Shown here one piece after another: positions 26,406-37,679 of a stretch of 64,000 nucleotides of DNA; the first letter of the stretch is position 1, and each line of letters starts with the position of its first letter. This DNA comes from Chryseobacterium sp. 3008163. Its GTDB lineage: Bacteria; Bacteroidota; Bacteroidia; Flavobacteriales; Weeksellaceae. Both the position numbers and the translations under genes were made by a program. The stretch lies in NCBI RefSeq assembly GCF_003669035.1, contig NZ_CP033070.1:3782001-3846000 (forward strand), written 5' to 3'. A model generated the notes under the pieces. It was not told where the DNA came from, did no database searches, and saw only the letters and a list, made by a program, of their open reading frames with translations.

Positions 26406-28951
26406 TTAATTCAAATATTTTCTAATTTCAAATTGAAATAATTCTGCTTGATTAATCAGGTAATTTTCAAACTCAATCTTGTTTTTTGGTCTTAAATTAC
26501 CATTTTTATCTAATTCTAAATTTTCAATTTGATTATCAATTTCTAACTTATTAATTACACTGACAGTTAATCCAAATCTTACCAGATTTATAACTCTTTC
26601 ATCAGTCGTTCCATAAATGTATTGGTAATAGTAATCTTTTGGAATAATATTAAAATCATATAAAAATGACATTAATAAAGTTAATTGAAAACTTACAAAA
26701 TCTTCTTCTATTTTTAGCTTCACAATTGCTAAGTTAACCCAACTTTGTTCCGTATATTTTAAATTAATATAGACATTTTTCCAATCTCTATATTTGTTAT
26801 TTAACTGTTCATATCTTGAAGACTTTCCTGCGTCAATAGATGTCGTATCACCATATCCTGTTCCAATATATAAAAACGGATCTTCATGTTTGATTTTGTT
26901 ATGAAAATGATTTAGAACAGAATTAATTCTTTGATTTAAATGTTGCTTTTGAGTTACGTCAATGTAATAATTATAATAATCTCTAGCTTTTTCATTTTTC
27001 AACCTGTCTATTTCAAAGTCATTTAAGTTATGTACATTATTAACTATTAAAATTTCATAAATAATATCAACTATTTTATGATTAAAATCAAAATCATAGT
27101 TTTGAATGTTAATTAAAATTATTTCTATTACTTCTTCTAAATTATCGAAATACTTTTCAATTGAGTTTTCAATAAAATATTTTTTAATTCTTTCATTTTC
27201 ACTTTTTGGTGGCTCAAGTACAAAATCTGAATGCTCTAATAATTTATTATCCTCTTTTCGATGTTTTTCTTTATTTGCAACTTTATTTTCTCCGGTAAAT
27301 TTTAGGTTTTCAATATCGTAAGTTTCTATTATAGGATTTTTCACCAAATCAAATAGTTTATTTTCATTTAATTTCTTTAGTGATTGAAAAATTGAAAATT
27401 GATTTTTATCACCCTTTTTGCCATGATAGGTATCATGCTCTAAAAAATGTATTCTTGAAATAAGTTTATCAATATCTTTAGAGTTTTCATCAAATACATA
27501 ATTTAGTCTATTTGCCCTACCGATTAAATTTATCAAACTTTTTATATCTAATCTTTCATTCTGTTTTCCAGCTTTATTGGTTGTGATAAATATAGTTTCA
27601 ATAGGTAAATTTATTCCTTCAAGTATAACTGTATTTGCTACAATAAATTCAATTTCATCAATCTCTTTAAATTGTCTTTCAATATATTCTTTTATTAAAT
27701 TAGGTATTTTACCATGTATGTAAACAATACCTTTTTTCAAACATTCTATCATTTGAAATTCAGGATGAACCTCTTTCTTTAATGTATTTATGATTTTCTC
27801 AATATTCTCATTCTTGGATAAATCAATATTTATATTTGAACTTAATTCTAAAGCTAATTTTTCAGTTAACTTTGGTTTAAGTTGGTAAATAAAATTTTTA
27901 TTAGATGAATTATCAATGATATATTCAAAATAATTTTTATCTTTTTTTAAGTCATATTTTCTTCCTGTAAACCTATCGTAGAAATAACTTTTATTTTTAT
28001 CAAAGTAAAACAATTCAAAAGATTTAAAATCATGCTGAACTTTTCTAGTATAAATAGTTCCATCTTTTGTTTTTTTGATTTTCAGATTACTCTCATCCTC
28101 AACTAATGGAGATAAGTAAATTATCTTTTGATTAGGATTTCTCTTGTAATTTAATTGAATTAATCTTGACAAAATAAAACTTCTTGAATCTCTTTTAAAT
28201 AGGTTGTGAGCTTCATCAATAAAAATAACATCAAAAAAAGATTTTGATTTACTATTTAAAATTCTTGTAGCTCTTTCTTGCGTTAAGATTCCTATAAATT
28301 TCTCATCATCTATATTATACATTTCATCATGTAAAACAAGTTTATAATAATTGTTAGATTTTTTTATATCATTATAAGTTTGAACTAGGAGAGATTTTGT
28401 TGGAACAATGATACCTACTTTCTTAGGATTATTTTTCTCAATAAAATCAGCTATCAAAGAACTTTTACCATATGAAGTTGGAGCTATATATGCAATTTCA
28501 TTTTCTTCACTATTAATTATTGATTTTCTCGAACTATTTTGTTCTAATGATTCAATATAACCTTCATTAGAAATGAATTTTTTTGATAAGAAATAAAAGC
28601 AATAGCGTCAGTGATTAAATTTTTTGATTCTTCTTCAACATTTAATAATTTTTTGGTTTTTGTAATGAATTCAATTATTGGGTAAAAACCTATTTGAAGA
28701 CATATATCATAAAGAGGTCGATAGTTTTTATATTTTAAAGTGTATTTTAAAATAATATAGTAACCAATTTTAAAATAAATTTTATTTCTTTTGTCTTGGT
28801 CATAAAATTGAAAAAAAAGAATTGCAGAAGATAAAATATATTCCTTTTCCATATTGTTTAATTCTTTATTTAAACAAAGTTTCTGAAATGAATTTTCAAA
28901 AAAATCATCCTTTAATAAAGAATTTAAATTAGTAGCTATATTTTTTTCCAT
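26406..28951 (-). CDS. Superfamily 2 helicase, HamB-like (Hachiman), with one frame change
   Basis: Two frames join at a T7 tract (28578-28584) that lacks one base, giving about 848 residues. An N-terminal helical region (1-120) precedes Walker A APTSYGKSS (about 158-166), the DEAH box in VIFIDEAHNLF (about 246) and motif VI IGRANRLNY (about 480). The size, DEAH type and position directly after a small DUF1837-like nuclease fit HamB of the Hachiman anti-phage system. AbpB-like helicases are a close alternative. The gene and its partner are strikingly AT-rich compared with neighbours, which suggests recent acquisition. Confidence 0.7.
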
Positions 28952-28955
28952 TTTA

Positions 28956-29724
28956 CTATTTTTCTAAAAACTTTTCAAAATCAGAAATAGTTTTTTATTG
29001 ATACATATTACATTTATTTTTTTTGCATTATATCTATTTAATAAAGTTTTTAGATTTCTCTCTAAGTCATTATTATTAATCAAATCAAATTTATTTCCCA
29101 TATAAATAACAGAACTTGGTATAATGTTAAAATTATCTATTATTTCATAGTTTTTTCTAACATATTTTTTGGATAAATCCTTTACTGCATTTATCAAAGA
29201 TTGATTTTTTTTATTGAATTATTATTACAATGAGTGTAGGCATTCTTCCATGGATTATTCTTACTATTTACACCAGTAATTTTCTTTTTTAAATCATTAT
29301 AGGCATCTCCAATATTAATGTTATGACTATAAATTTTAGTTTCAGGTAGAGTACATTTACTCTCATAAATCCAAAACTCTTCCTTATTCACAAAAACTCC
29401 ATCAAAACCTTTCTTTGGACCTTTTTCTTCTAAATTTCTAAACAAAAAATGTTGTTCATACCCTTGGCTTCTTAAAAATAAATGACATATAAATTCTGAT
29501 ATAAAGCCATGTTTTTGTTCTGGTCTTTTGTTATTTAACCATTCAATAAATTCGATTTTTACAGTATCTAAATCGTTGTCATCTAGATCCCCATCCCAAA
29601 TTTTAGCAATTTCATCATTAATTAATGAAAATAAATTGTCTGAATAATTTTCAATATTTATGAAATTAAGAGAAATTTGTGTTGATAATTCTATATACTT
29701 TTCGCCAAAAATATTCATATTCAT
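28956..29724 (-). CDS. DUF1837-like nuclease, HamA-like (Hachiman), with two frame changes
   Basis: The N-terminal frame (from 29724) carries E77, then GFDGV with D108, and ESK with E121/K123, a PD-(D/E)XK nuclease pattern matching HamA/DUF1837. It continues after a T8 tract (29205-29212) into LINAVKDLSKKYVRK and, after a T6 tract (28991-28996), ends ISDFEKFLEK at 28956, about 256 residues in total. Each tract is one base short of a continuous frame. The helicase gene starts four bases further on. In Hachiman, HamA is the effector nuclease held inactive by HamB until damaged DNA is met. Assignment is by motif and neighbour, not by search. Confidence 0.65.
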
Positions 29725-29992
29725 TTACTTTAATTCCCTAAGTTAGTTCCTTCAGATTTGGTATATTTGCGATAAATAAAGTCTATTCAATTTTACAGTT
29801 AAAAATGAATATTTTTTTAATGAATTAGATATTGGATTGATTCTCTAATTTTTATTTGAAATATCTGTGTTTTCATCTTGATTAATTTCTGAGTTTTTAT
29901 TCTGCATGGTTTAAGTTTTATATCAAATAAATTTAACAAAAATATTTCCTATTTACGAGAAAAGATTACGACAAACCGTAATCTCTCAATAT

Positions 29993-30799
<807 letters not shown>

Positions 30800-30838
30800 T
30801 TAGTTTAAAGTTTAACTTTTATAGTGAAAATATCTTTT

Positions 30839-32591
30839 CTAAACTTTAAAAATTCTCATAAAGCTATCTTTTTCCAGAGTATCTATGGAAAAACTATAAT
30901 CTGATTCACTTTTCTTATTAGTTATTGTTGCTCCCAATTCTTCTACAAGTTTGTTAAAAGAAATTGGTTCATACCATTGCTGATAAAGTGCCTGCGTAGC
31001 CATCATAGAAACTTCAGAACTTCCTGAAACATGAGAATGCCCAGCTCCGAAATTCAACAAAACAAAACATTGTCTTCCATCTTTCGGCAAGAGAATTCCC
31101 AGAATCGTTTGCTTCTGTACTGAGTTGCATTGAGCTTCTGCAAACAGATTGTTTGGGTTCATCATATAATCGTAAGAAACAGCATCGCCTTTTCCGATCA
31201 CGATTTTGTAACCACAATCACTGCTTCCGCTGAAAACGTTATTCATGACCAAAGTCGGAGCTACAAAACCTTTGTTGGCATATAGATATTCTACGGCACC
31301 TTGTGGTGCGGAAGTCATATCTCCAGAGTACATCAACTGACCTTCATTTTGATTATAAGATGCATTCCAGCCAATTTTTCCGGCAATATTCAATCCTGAA
31401 AGATCAAGGTCATAAGCGCCCCAAGCATTTTCCCAGTAGATTCCGATCGCCAATCTGTCTCCGTAAAATCTTGTTCCTGTAGGGATATTTCCTACAAACA
31501 TTTTTTCGGATGTGGGTAACGCAAATTCTACATCTTTAGGGAAATACATCTTCTTACCGGAAAGATTATATTTTGATTTTAAGTAGTTTAAAATAAAATC
31601 ATAATTCAATTCGTTCACAGAAGTTGATGTGGCTTTTTTCGTCCACGATTTACCATTTCTGATTCTGTAAACAAAAGTATCCTGACCATACATTCTTGAG
31701 TAGCACGCTGACAACGCTTTGAATAATGCAAACGGAGTGGCGTTTTCCAGCCAATGCAAATCACTGTTTTCCAGCAAAATATTTGTTGCATTATTTAAAG
31801 GATTTGAAATTAATGGCTGATGATAAACTTTTGACAGTTTTGAAATTTTATTAATCGTTTTCGGTGCTTTGTTTTTAAATGCTAAAAACAGAGGTTTGAA
31901 ACGGTTAAAAATTTCAGCCAGTTTTTCCAATTCGAACTTTTCAAACAGATAAGTTGGATTAAATTTACTTTGCTTTATTTCATCGATTAAATCATCACTT
32001 TTGATCAGAAGTGTTGTTCTGGTCGTTTTGTAAATCACATAACGGAAAAATTCTACCGGATTTTCTGGATAAATATCGTAACGGTCAGCTATTTTTATGA
32101 TTGCTTCTTTGTTTCTGATATTTTCTTTTCCTGTAAAATCATATTCTAATTCGTTATGCAAAATATATAGTACATCATCAATTGTTTCTTCCTTCAGGGC
32201 AATTCCGGACTTCAATAAGGAAAGGCATTTTTCCTGCATTTCTTCGATGCTGTAAGCTTTAATTACTTTAAAGGTTAATTTCAAATCGGGGACATTTAAT
32301 ACTTCATTCGGAATATAGATTTCATTTTGAAAATTGCTTCCATACGTTGAAATATAATGATTAATTTGTTCGATAAGTAATTGAAATCTTGTGCTGTCTT
32401 TGATTTTCTGCCAGGATTTATGAAAGGTTTTATTTAAATCATTTCCATTGAGCTTTTCTTTTTGTAATAAGACGTAATTTCTTTTTTGCCCAAACAGCAT
32501 CGGGCTCAATCATAAAACCATCTTCTGAAATAAACGCTTTTGCATCAGATTCTTTTGCTAATACAGCATTGAATAATTTTAATGTTTTCAT
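30839..32591 (-). CDS. Large hypothetical protein of the rtcB locus, with two frame changes
   Basis: I start at the ATG at 32591 (MKTLKLFNAVLAKESDAKAF). Tracts T6 (32482-32487) and T5 (32459-32463) each lack one base; restoring both gives a smooth WAKKEITSYYKKEKLNGNDL junction and about 585 residues. Residues ~50-330 are helical. The C-terminal part is beta-rich with many Gly and aromatics (DRLAIGIYWENAWGAYDLDL). No TROVE/vWA MIDAS motif (DxSxS) is visible, so it is not an obvious Ro protein. It lies just downstream of the hairpin array and tRNA-like RNA, between rtcB and rlaP. I recall it as a conserved rtcB neighbour in Bacteroidota. Confidence 0.7.
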
Positions 32592-32604
32592 TGTTTTAAA
32601 TTTT

Positions 32605-32781
32605 AAAAAAATAAGTGAGGAGTAGTTTTCTTTAAAGTGAATGTTATAGGAACTCCTTTTACCTACAGTTTTACAAAAAGGCGGGGAGTATTTTTCCAAT
32701 TATAGGAACTCCCTTTGCCTTAGAATTCTTAAAAAGGCGGAAAGTAAATGTGGGAAATCAATAGGAACTTTCTTTGCCTTA
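32605..32781 (-). ncRNA. Tandem array of three covarying hairpins (TTCCTAT element)
   Basis: On the minus strand three units (32731-32781, 32675-32721, 32605-32665) each read AAGGC-AAA-stem-TTCCTAT-loop-stem-C-GCCTT-T-run. The inner stems are GAAAGT/ACTTTC, GGGAGT/ACTCCC and AGGAGT/ACTCCT, so base pairs change in a compensatory way while the AAA-versus-C internal loop and the AGTTCCTAT loop start are kept. The third unit has TAGGT/ACTTA as its outer stem. T-runs follow each hairpin, so each could also attenuate transcription. The array lies in the leader of the large hypothetical gene. Confidence 0.75.
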
Positions 32782-32838
32782 CTATTTTTAATAAATGAAA
32801 ATGATTAATCGTTGAATATAAACATTTTCAATATTTTG

Positions 32839-32946
32839 AGGAACAGGCAGGGCTCGAACCTGCGACCAACAAACTTAATTCATAGGAACTTTATTTGCCA
32901 TAAGCGAAAAGTATTACTGTTGCTCTACCATCTGAGCTACTGTTCC
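32839..32946 (-). ncRNA. tRNA-like RNA with expanded anticodon arm, next to rtcB
   Basis: The minus strand has a perfect 7-base acceptor stem (GGAACAG/CTGTTCC), D-arm GCTC-AGATGGTA-GAGC, variable TGGTC and T-arm GCAGG-TTCGAGC-CCTGC, all canonical. Between the ACAG and TTGT halves of the anticodon stem lies an extra ~35 bases instead of a 7-base loop. The insert contains a copy of the array element (GGCAAATAAAGTTCCTATG) and an inner stem ACTTT/AAAGT. It begins 23 bases after the rtcB stop codon. It cannot be a normal elongator tRNA unless spliced. It may be a Y-RNA-like mimic, or a substrate of RtcB. Confidence 0.8.
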
Positions 32947-32968
32947 CACCTTTATAAAAAGTTTTTAT

Positions 32969-34357
<1,389 letters not shown>

Positions 34358-34371
34358 TTATTTTGTTGATG

Positions 34372-34405
34372 CAAAGTAATAACACAAGTGTGCAATCTTT
34401 TTGCG
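34372..34405 (-). promoter_or_regulatory. rtcB promoter/operator
   Basis: On the minus strand CGCAAAAAG-AT-TGCACA is followed 18 bases after GCAAAAAG by TACTTTG, which resembles the -7 box, about 20 bases before the rtcB start codon. GCA-N7-TGC is an inverted repeat. The same layout precedes rlaP at 30763-30796. Confidence 0.55.
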
Positions 34406-34455
34406 TAGATAAAATTATTTTAATTATTTTTGAAATTAATTAACTGAAATTTTTC

Positions 34456-34594
34456 AACACATTAGAACACTTTAGTTTTTTTAGTTTAAAGCTTAACGAG
34501 TAAAAGGGCACTTAAGTTTTTAAAAAATCTTTGATTTTTTTCTAATGTGTTCTTTATGTTTTCAAAGATGATAACTCAAAGATCCTAATGTGTT
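34456..34594. repeat. Three copies of AACACATTAG between rtcB and hopJ-like gene
   Basis: AACACATTAGAA (34456-34467) has a perfect inverted copy at 34540-34551 and a second inverted near-copy at 34583-34594 (one mismatch). The first two can form a 12-base stem enclosing 72 bases. It may be an operator set or the ends of a small palindromic element. No gene is visible in this interval. Confidence 0.5.
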
Positions 34595-34642
34595 AAAAGA
34601 AATTTGTAAGTCTTTTCAATTTTATATAAAAAAATAAAAAAT

Positions 34643-34975
34643 ATGTTATTCGAACAATTAGAAAAATCAGCGGAAGAAATACAGTTTAAAGATGTCATTG
34701 CATTTATTGACGAACATTATGATTTTACTCCGACAAAATTTACCAACGGAAATACGGTAAATGAAGCAGATCAAAATAACGGATCATGCAAGGTTTTCAG
34801 TTTTGCAAAGCTGAATGATTTGCCAAAAGAAGATACTTTAAATCTTTTCGGAGAGTTTTACCGGGAAGATGTTTTGAAAAATCCTGAAGGTACAGATCAT
34901 CAGAATATCAGAAATTTTATTGAATATGGCTGGGATGGGATTTCTTTTGAGGGGAAGGCTTTGAAGAGGAAGTGA
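34643..34975 (+). CDS. HopJ type III effector family protein
   Basis: The 110-residue protein matches the HopJ family over its whole length: FIDEHYDFTPTKFTNG, NNGSCKVFSFAKLN and NPEGTDHQNIRNFIEYGWDG. Despite the name, members are widespread in bacteria without type III secretion, and the role is unknown. It is a cytosolic, stand-alone gene. I see no link to the rtcB locus other than adjacency. Confidence 0.88.
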   Translation: MLFEQLEKSAEEIQFKDVIAFIDEHYDFTPTKFTNGNTVNEADQNNGSCKVFSFAKLNDLPKEDTLNLFGEFYREDVLKNPEGTDHQNIRNFIEYGWDGISFEGKALKRK

Positions 34976-34992
34976 TTTTTTTGTACATCTAG

Positions 34993-35063
34993 TTTGTCAT
35001 TCCGTAGGAATCTCTGCAAAGTTTCGTAATAATCAATTGCCTAGATTCCTACAGAATGACAAA
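34993..35063. repeat. REP/MITE-like inverted repeat (71 bases)
   Basis: TTTGTCATTCCGTAGGAATCT and its near-perfect complement AGATTCCTACAGAATGACAAA enclose a ~30-base centre. This word is a common intergenic repeat in Chryseobacterium in my recollection. It lies between the HopJ-like gene and the WYL regulator. Confidence 0.7.
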
Positions 35064-35082
35064 GTGACTGTTCATTTTTTTA

Positions 35083-35136
35083 ACCACCCCGTCAAAAATT
35101 CTATGAATTTTCGCCACCCCTCCAAGGGAGGGGAAT
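35083..35136. repeat. Palindromic repeat ACCACCCCGTC...GGAGGGGAAT
   Basis: This intergenic element has the internal palindromes AAAATTC/GAATTTT and CCCTCC/GGAGGG. Its ends match the repeat inside the rlaP-like gene at 25863-25902. Confidence 0.6.
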
Positions 35137-35182
35137 GCTATACGCTTTAGCTCAACCTTAATCTTAACCTTAACCTTTAACT

Positions 35183-36205
35183 ATGTCATCCAACAAAAAC
35201 GCCCTTATCCGCTACAAAACTTTAGATAAATGTCTCAAGAATAAATACAAAAAATACACTTTGGAAGATTTAATCGATGAATGTTCTGAGGCTTTGTTTG
35301 AATTTGAAGGCAAGGAATCTTTTGTAAGCAAACGTACCGTACAATTGGATTTGCAGAATATGCGGAGTGAAAAATTCGGGTATGAAGCGCCGATTGAGGT
35401 TTATGAGAGAAGATATTACCGCTACAGTGATCCGGAGTACAGTATTCATCAAATTTCTGTCAATGAAAATGATCTGAAAGCGATGAATAATGCCATTCAG
35501 ATTTTAAAGCAGTTTAAAGATTTTTCCATGTTTAAGGAAATGAATGGTGTTATCCAGAAGTTGGAAGATTCTATTCATTCGACCAATCAGAAATCGATTA
35601 TTCATTTGGATAAAAATGAGCAACTGAAAGGTTTGGAGCATATTGATGTTTTGTATGAAAGTGTTTTAAATAAAAAGGTTTTAAAGATTTGTTACAAAAG
35701 TTTTAAGGCGAGAGAATCTAATATTATCACCGTTCATCCTCAATTGTTGAAAGAATATAACAACCGATGGTTTTTGATTTGCTGGCATAAAAAAGCGATT
35801 TATAATCTCGCTTTAGACAGAATGGAGGAAATTGAGATTGATGAAACTACGGAATATATTGATAAGGATTTTGATGCAGATCGTTACTTTGGTGAAGTCA
35901 TCGGAGCAACGGTTTCTGAGACGCAAAGACCGCAAAATGTTATCTTTTTTGTCAATTCACAACATGCTCCTTATGTAAAAACCAAGCCTTTTCATCATTC
36001 ACAGGAAATTATCAAAGAAGATGAAAAGGGCACAACTTTTAAAATTTGTGTTCAGCTCAATTTTGAATTAGAACGAATGATTTTGGGAATGGGAGAGTTT
36101 TTAACGGTTTTAGGTCCGAGAAAACTGAAACAGAGAATTGCCAAAAGTATTAAAGCGGCACATTCAAATTATCAGAGTAATGAAACGGGGAATGAAGAAT
36201 TATAA
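35183..36205 (+). CDS. WYL-domain transcriptional regulator
   Basis: Residues 1-80 form a winged HTH (YTLEDLIDECSEALFEFEG, then SKRTVQLDLQNMR). A helical linker follows, then the WYL domain (about 140-230; YNNRWFLICWHKKAIYNLAL, with W-F-L in place of W-Y-L), and a C-terminal WCX extension. WYL proteins sense nucleotide ligands and commonly control defence and DNA/RNA-damage loci. It sits close to rtcB, separated only by the HopJ-like gene, so it is the best candidate to act on the motif shared by rtcB and rlaP. That link is inference. Confidence 0.88.
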   Translation: MSSNKNALIRYKTLDKCLKNKYKKYTLEDLIDECSEALFEFEGKESFVSKRTVQLDLQNMRSEKFGYEAPIEVYERRYYRYSDPEYSIHQISVNENDLKAMNNAIQILKQFKDFSMFKEMNGVIQKLEDSIHSTNQKSIIHLDKNEQLKGLEHIDVLYESVLNKKVLKICYKSFKARESNIITVHPQLLKEYNNRWFLICWHKKAIYNLALDRMEEIEIDETTEYIDKDFDADRYFGEVIGATVSETQRPQNVIFFVNSQHAPYVKTKPFHHSQEIIKEDEKGTTFKICVQLNFELERMILGMGEFLTVLGPRKLKQRIAKSIKAAHSNYQSNETGNEEL

Positions 36206-36265
36206 TTTAGTTCAGTTGTAAAAATTGGCTTGAAACTTGTAATTGTTTTTGAAAATAAAATTATT

Positions 36266-36397
36266 ATGAAATCAAGAATATTAAAAGCGGTACTTGCAAT
36301 GGTTGTACCTATCGTCATTGAATATGTTATCAAGAAATTTACAGAAAAAAAAGGAGAAGTGAAAGATCCGAATAAACAGATTCCTTCTCCACATTAA
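36266..36397 (+). CDS. Small hypothetical protein (43 aa)
   Basis: The ATG at 36266 opens a 43-residue frame with a hydrophobic N-terminal helix (ILKAVLAMVVPIVIEYVI) followed by a basic and polar tail. A terminator follows at 36418. A short single-span membrane peptide is likely; I recall similar short proteins in Chryseobacterium. It is 60 bases downstream of the WYL gene and could be co-transcribed with it. Confidence 0.6.
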   Translation: MKSRILKAVLAMVVPIVIEYVIKKFTEKKGEVKDPNKQIPSPH

Positions 36398-36417
36398 TAA
36401 CTAATCAATTATAGCCT

Positions 36418-36445
36418 AAGCCTTACAAAAAATTGTAAGGCTTTT
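36418..36445. terminator. Terminator between convergent genes
   Basis: AAGCCTTAC and GTAAGGCTT form a 9-base stem with T-runs on the plus-strand side. It serves the 43-residue gene and possibly the DUF1501 gene. Confidence 0.8.
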
Positions 36446-37635
36446 TTATATGAAATCATACACACCGTTTTTCCAGCCCAGAACTTTTGACGAATCGGCA
36501 TTGAGCCAATTTTTAAGGACGGTTGCATAGACTTTTCTGAAATCTTCAGTGTAAATTAAATCTCCTTCTTTCAGGTTTTGCAGATCGGGAAGAGCGTTGA
36601 GGATTCCCTTCTTTTTTAATCCACCGCTGATGAAAAACATTTGGTTGGCGGTTCCGTGGTCGGTTCCTTTGCTTGCGTTTTGGGCAACACGTCTTCCGAA
36701 TTCTGAAAAAGTCATCAGTAAAATATCATTAAATAATCCGTTTGCTTTCATGTCGGTGACGAAAGATTTTACCGCATCATTAATTTCTCCGAATAACTTT
36801 TGCTGTTTTTCATTTTGATTGACGTGCGTATCAAAACTTCCGATGGAAAGATAATAAACCTGCGTATTAATGTCTGATTTAATTAATGAAGCGACGGTTT
36901 TAAAGTCTTTACCTAGTTTAGAATTCGGATATTCCTGAGTTGATTTTTTGCTTTACTTTTTTCAAAAATGTAATCGGCATTGTTGATGGTTGAACCTAAA
37001 GTTTTATATAAGTAAGACACCGTTTCGTTATCGTGGTGATGATCGCTTTCATACAACGATTTGAAATATTTTTCCTGACTGGTTTGATATAGTTTTTTGG
37101 GATCTTTAAAGGCAAAAGCTTTGTTGTTTTCTCCTTTCAAAGCTAAGCTCAACATATCATCAACTTCCAAAGCCTGTGTTGGATGTTCACATTTATAACA
37201 TTCTTCATCCAAAAATCTTCCGAGCCATCCCGTTTCCAGAAACTCATCGCTTTTACTGGCAGAATGCCAAATATCCATGCTTCTGAAATGTGATTTATCA
37301 GGGTTTGGGTAGCCGACATTATTCATCAGGGAAAGTTCACCACTGTCAAATAATTCTTTAAAATAAGACAAAGCCGGATTGATTCCTGTTTCATCATTTA
37401 AAGCTAAAGAATCATTGATGGCAATATTTTTTCTTTCTTTAAAATAAATATCATTTTTTGTCGGAATAATCGTGTTTAAACCGTCATTCCCACCTGTGAA
37501 CTGCAGGACGATCAGTATTTTCTGATTCGGATTTAAGGCATTGTCTAAAGTCATCGACTGTAGAAAATTCGGAACAAACAATGAAGCTGTTGCCAATGAA
37601 CTGATCTTTAAAAAGTCTCTTCTTTTGATGATCAT
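36446..37635 (-). CDS. DUF1501 family protein, with one frame change
   Basis: Two frames join at a T6 tract (36944-36949) that lacks one base, giving about 396 residues. The N-terminus carries a twin-arginine-like motif (KRRDFLKISS) and hydrophobic stretch, then LQFTGGNDGLNTIIP and SHFRSMDIWHSAS, typical of DUF1501. The C-terminal part has SEFGRRVAQNASKGTDHGTA. The family is related to sulfatase/alkaline phosphatase-like proteins, is exported by Tat, and is nearly always paired with DUF1800. That partner lies directly upstream here. Confidence 0.88.
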
Positions 37636-37679
37636 AATTTCTTTGCTTAGATTTAATAAAAACTAATTTCTCTAACTTC

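Noticed and set aside
29757-29767. Plus-strand TATATTTG promoter box between the HamA-like gene and rlaP, suggesting an ncRNA
   Set aside because: No -33 element, no terminator and no conserved structure downstream were seen; such words are frequent in AT-rich DNA.
29846-29908. 20-codon minus-strand frame (MQNKNSEINQ...) between the HamA-like gene and rlaP
   Set aside because: Too short and of low complexity, with no ribosome-binding context; chance is likely.
30839-32591. TROVE/Ro60 protein, suggested by the rtcB and Y-RNA-like context
   Set aside because: No vWA MIDAS motif or recognisable TROVE blocks are visible; only positional analogy remains.
32605-32781. CRISPR array, because of repeated elements with spacers
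   Set aside because: Repeats are imperfect, pair as hairpins with compensatory changes, spacing is irregular, and no cas genes are present.
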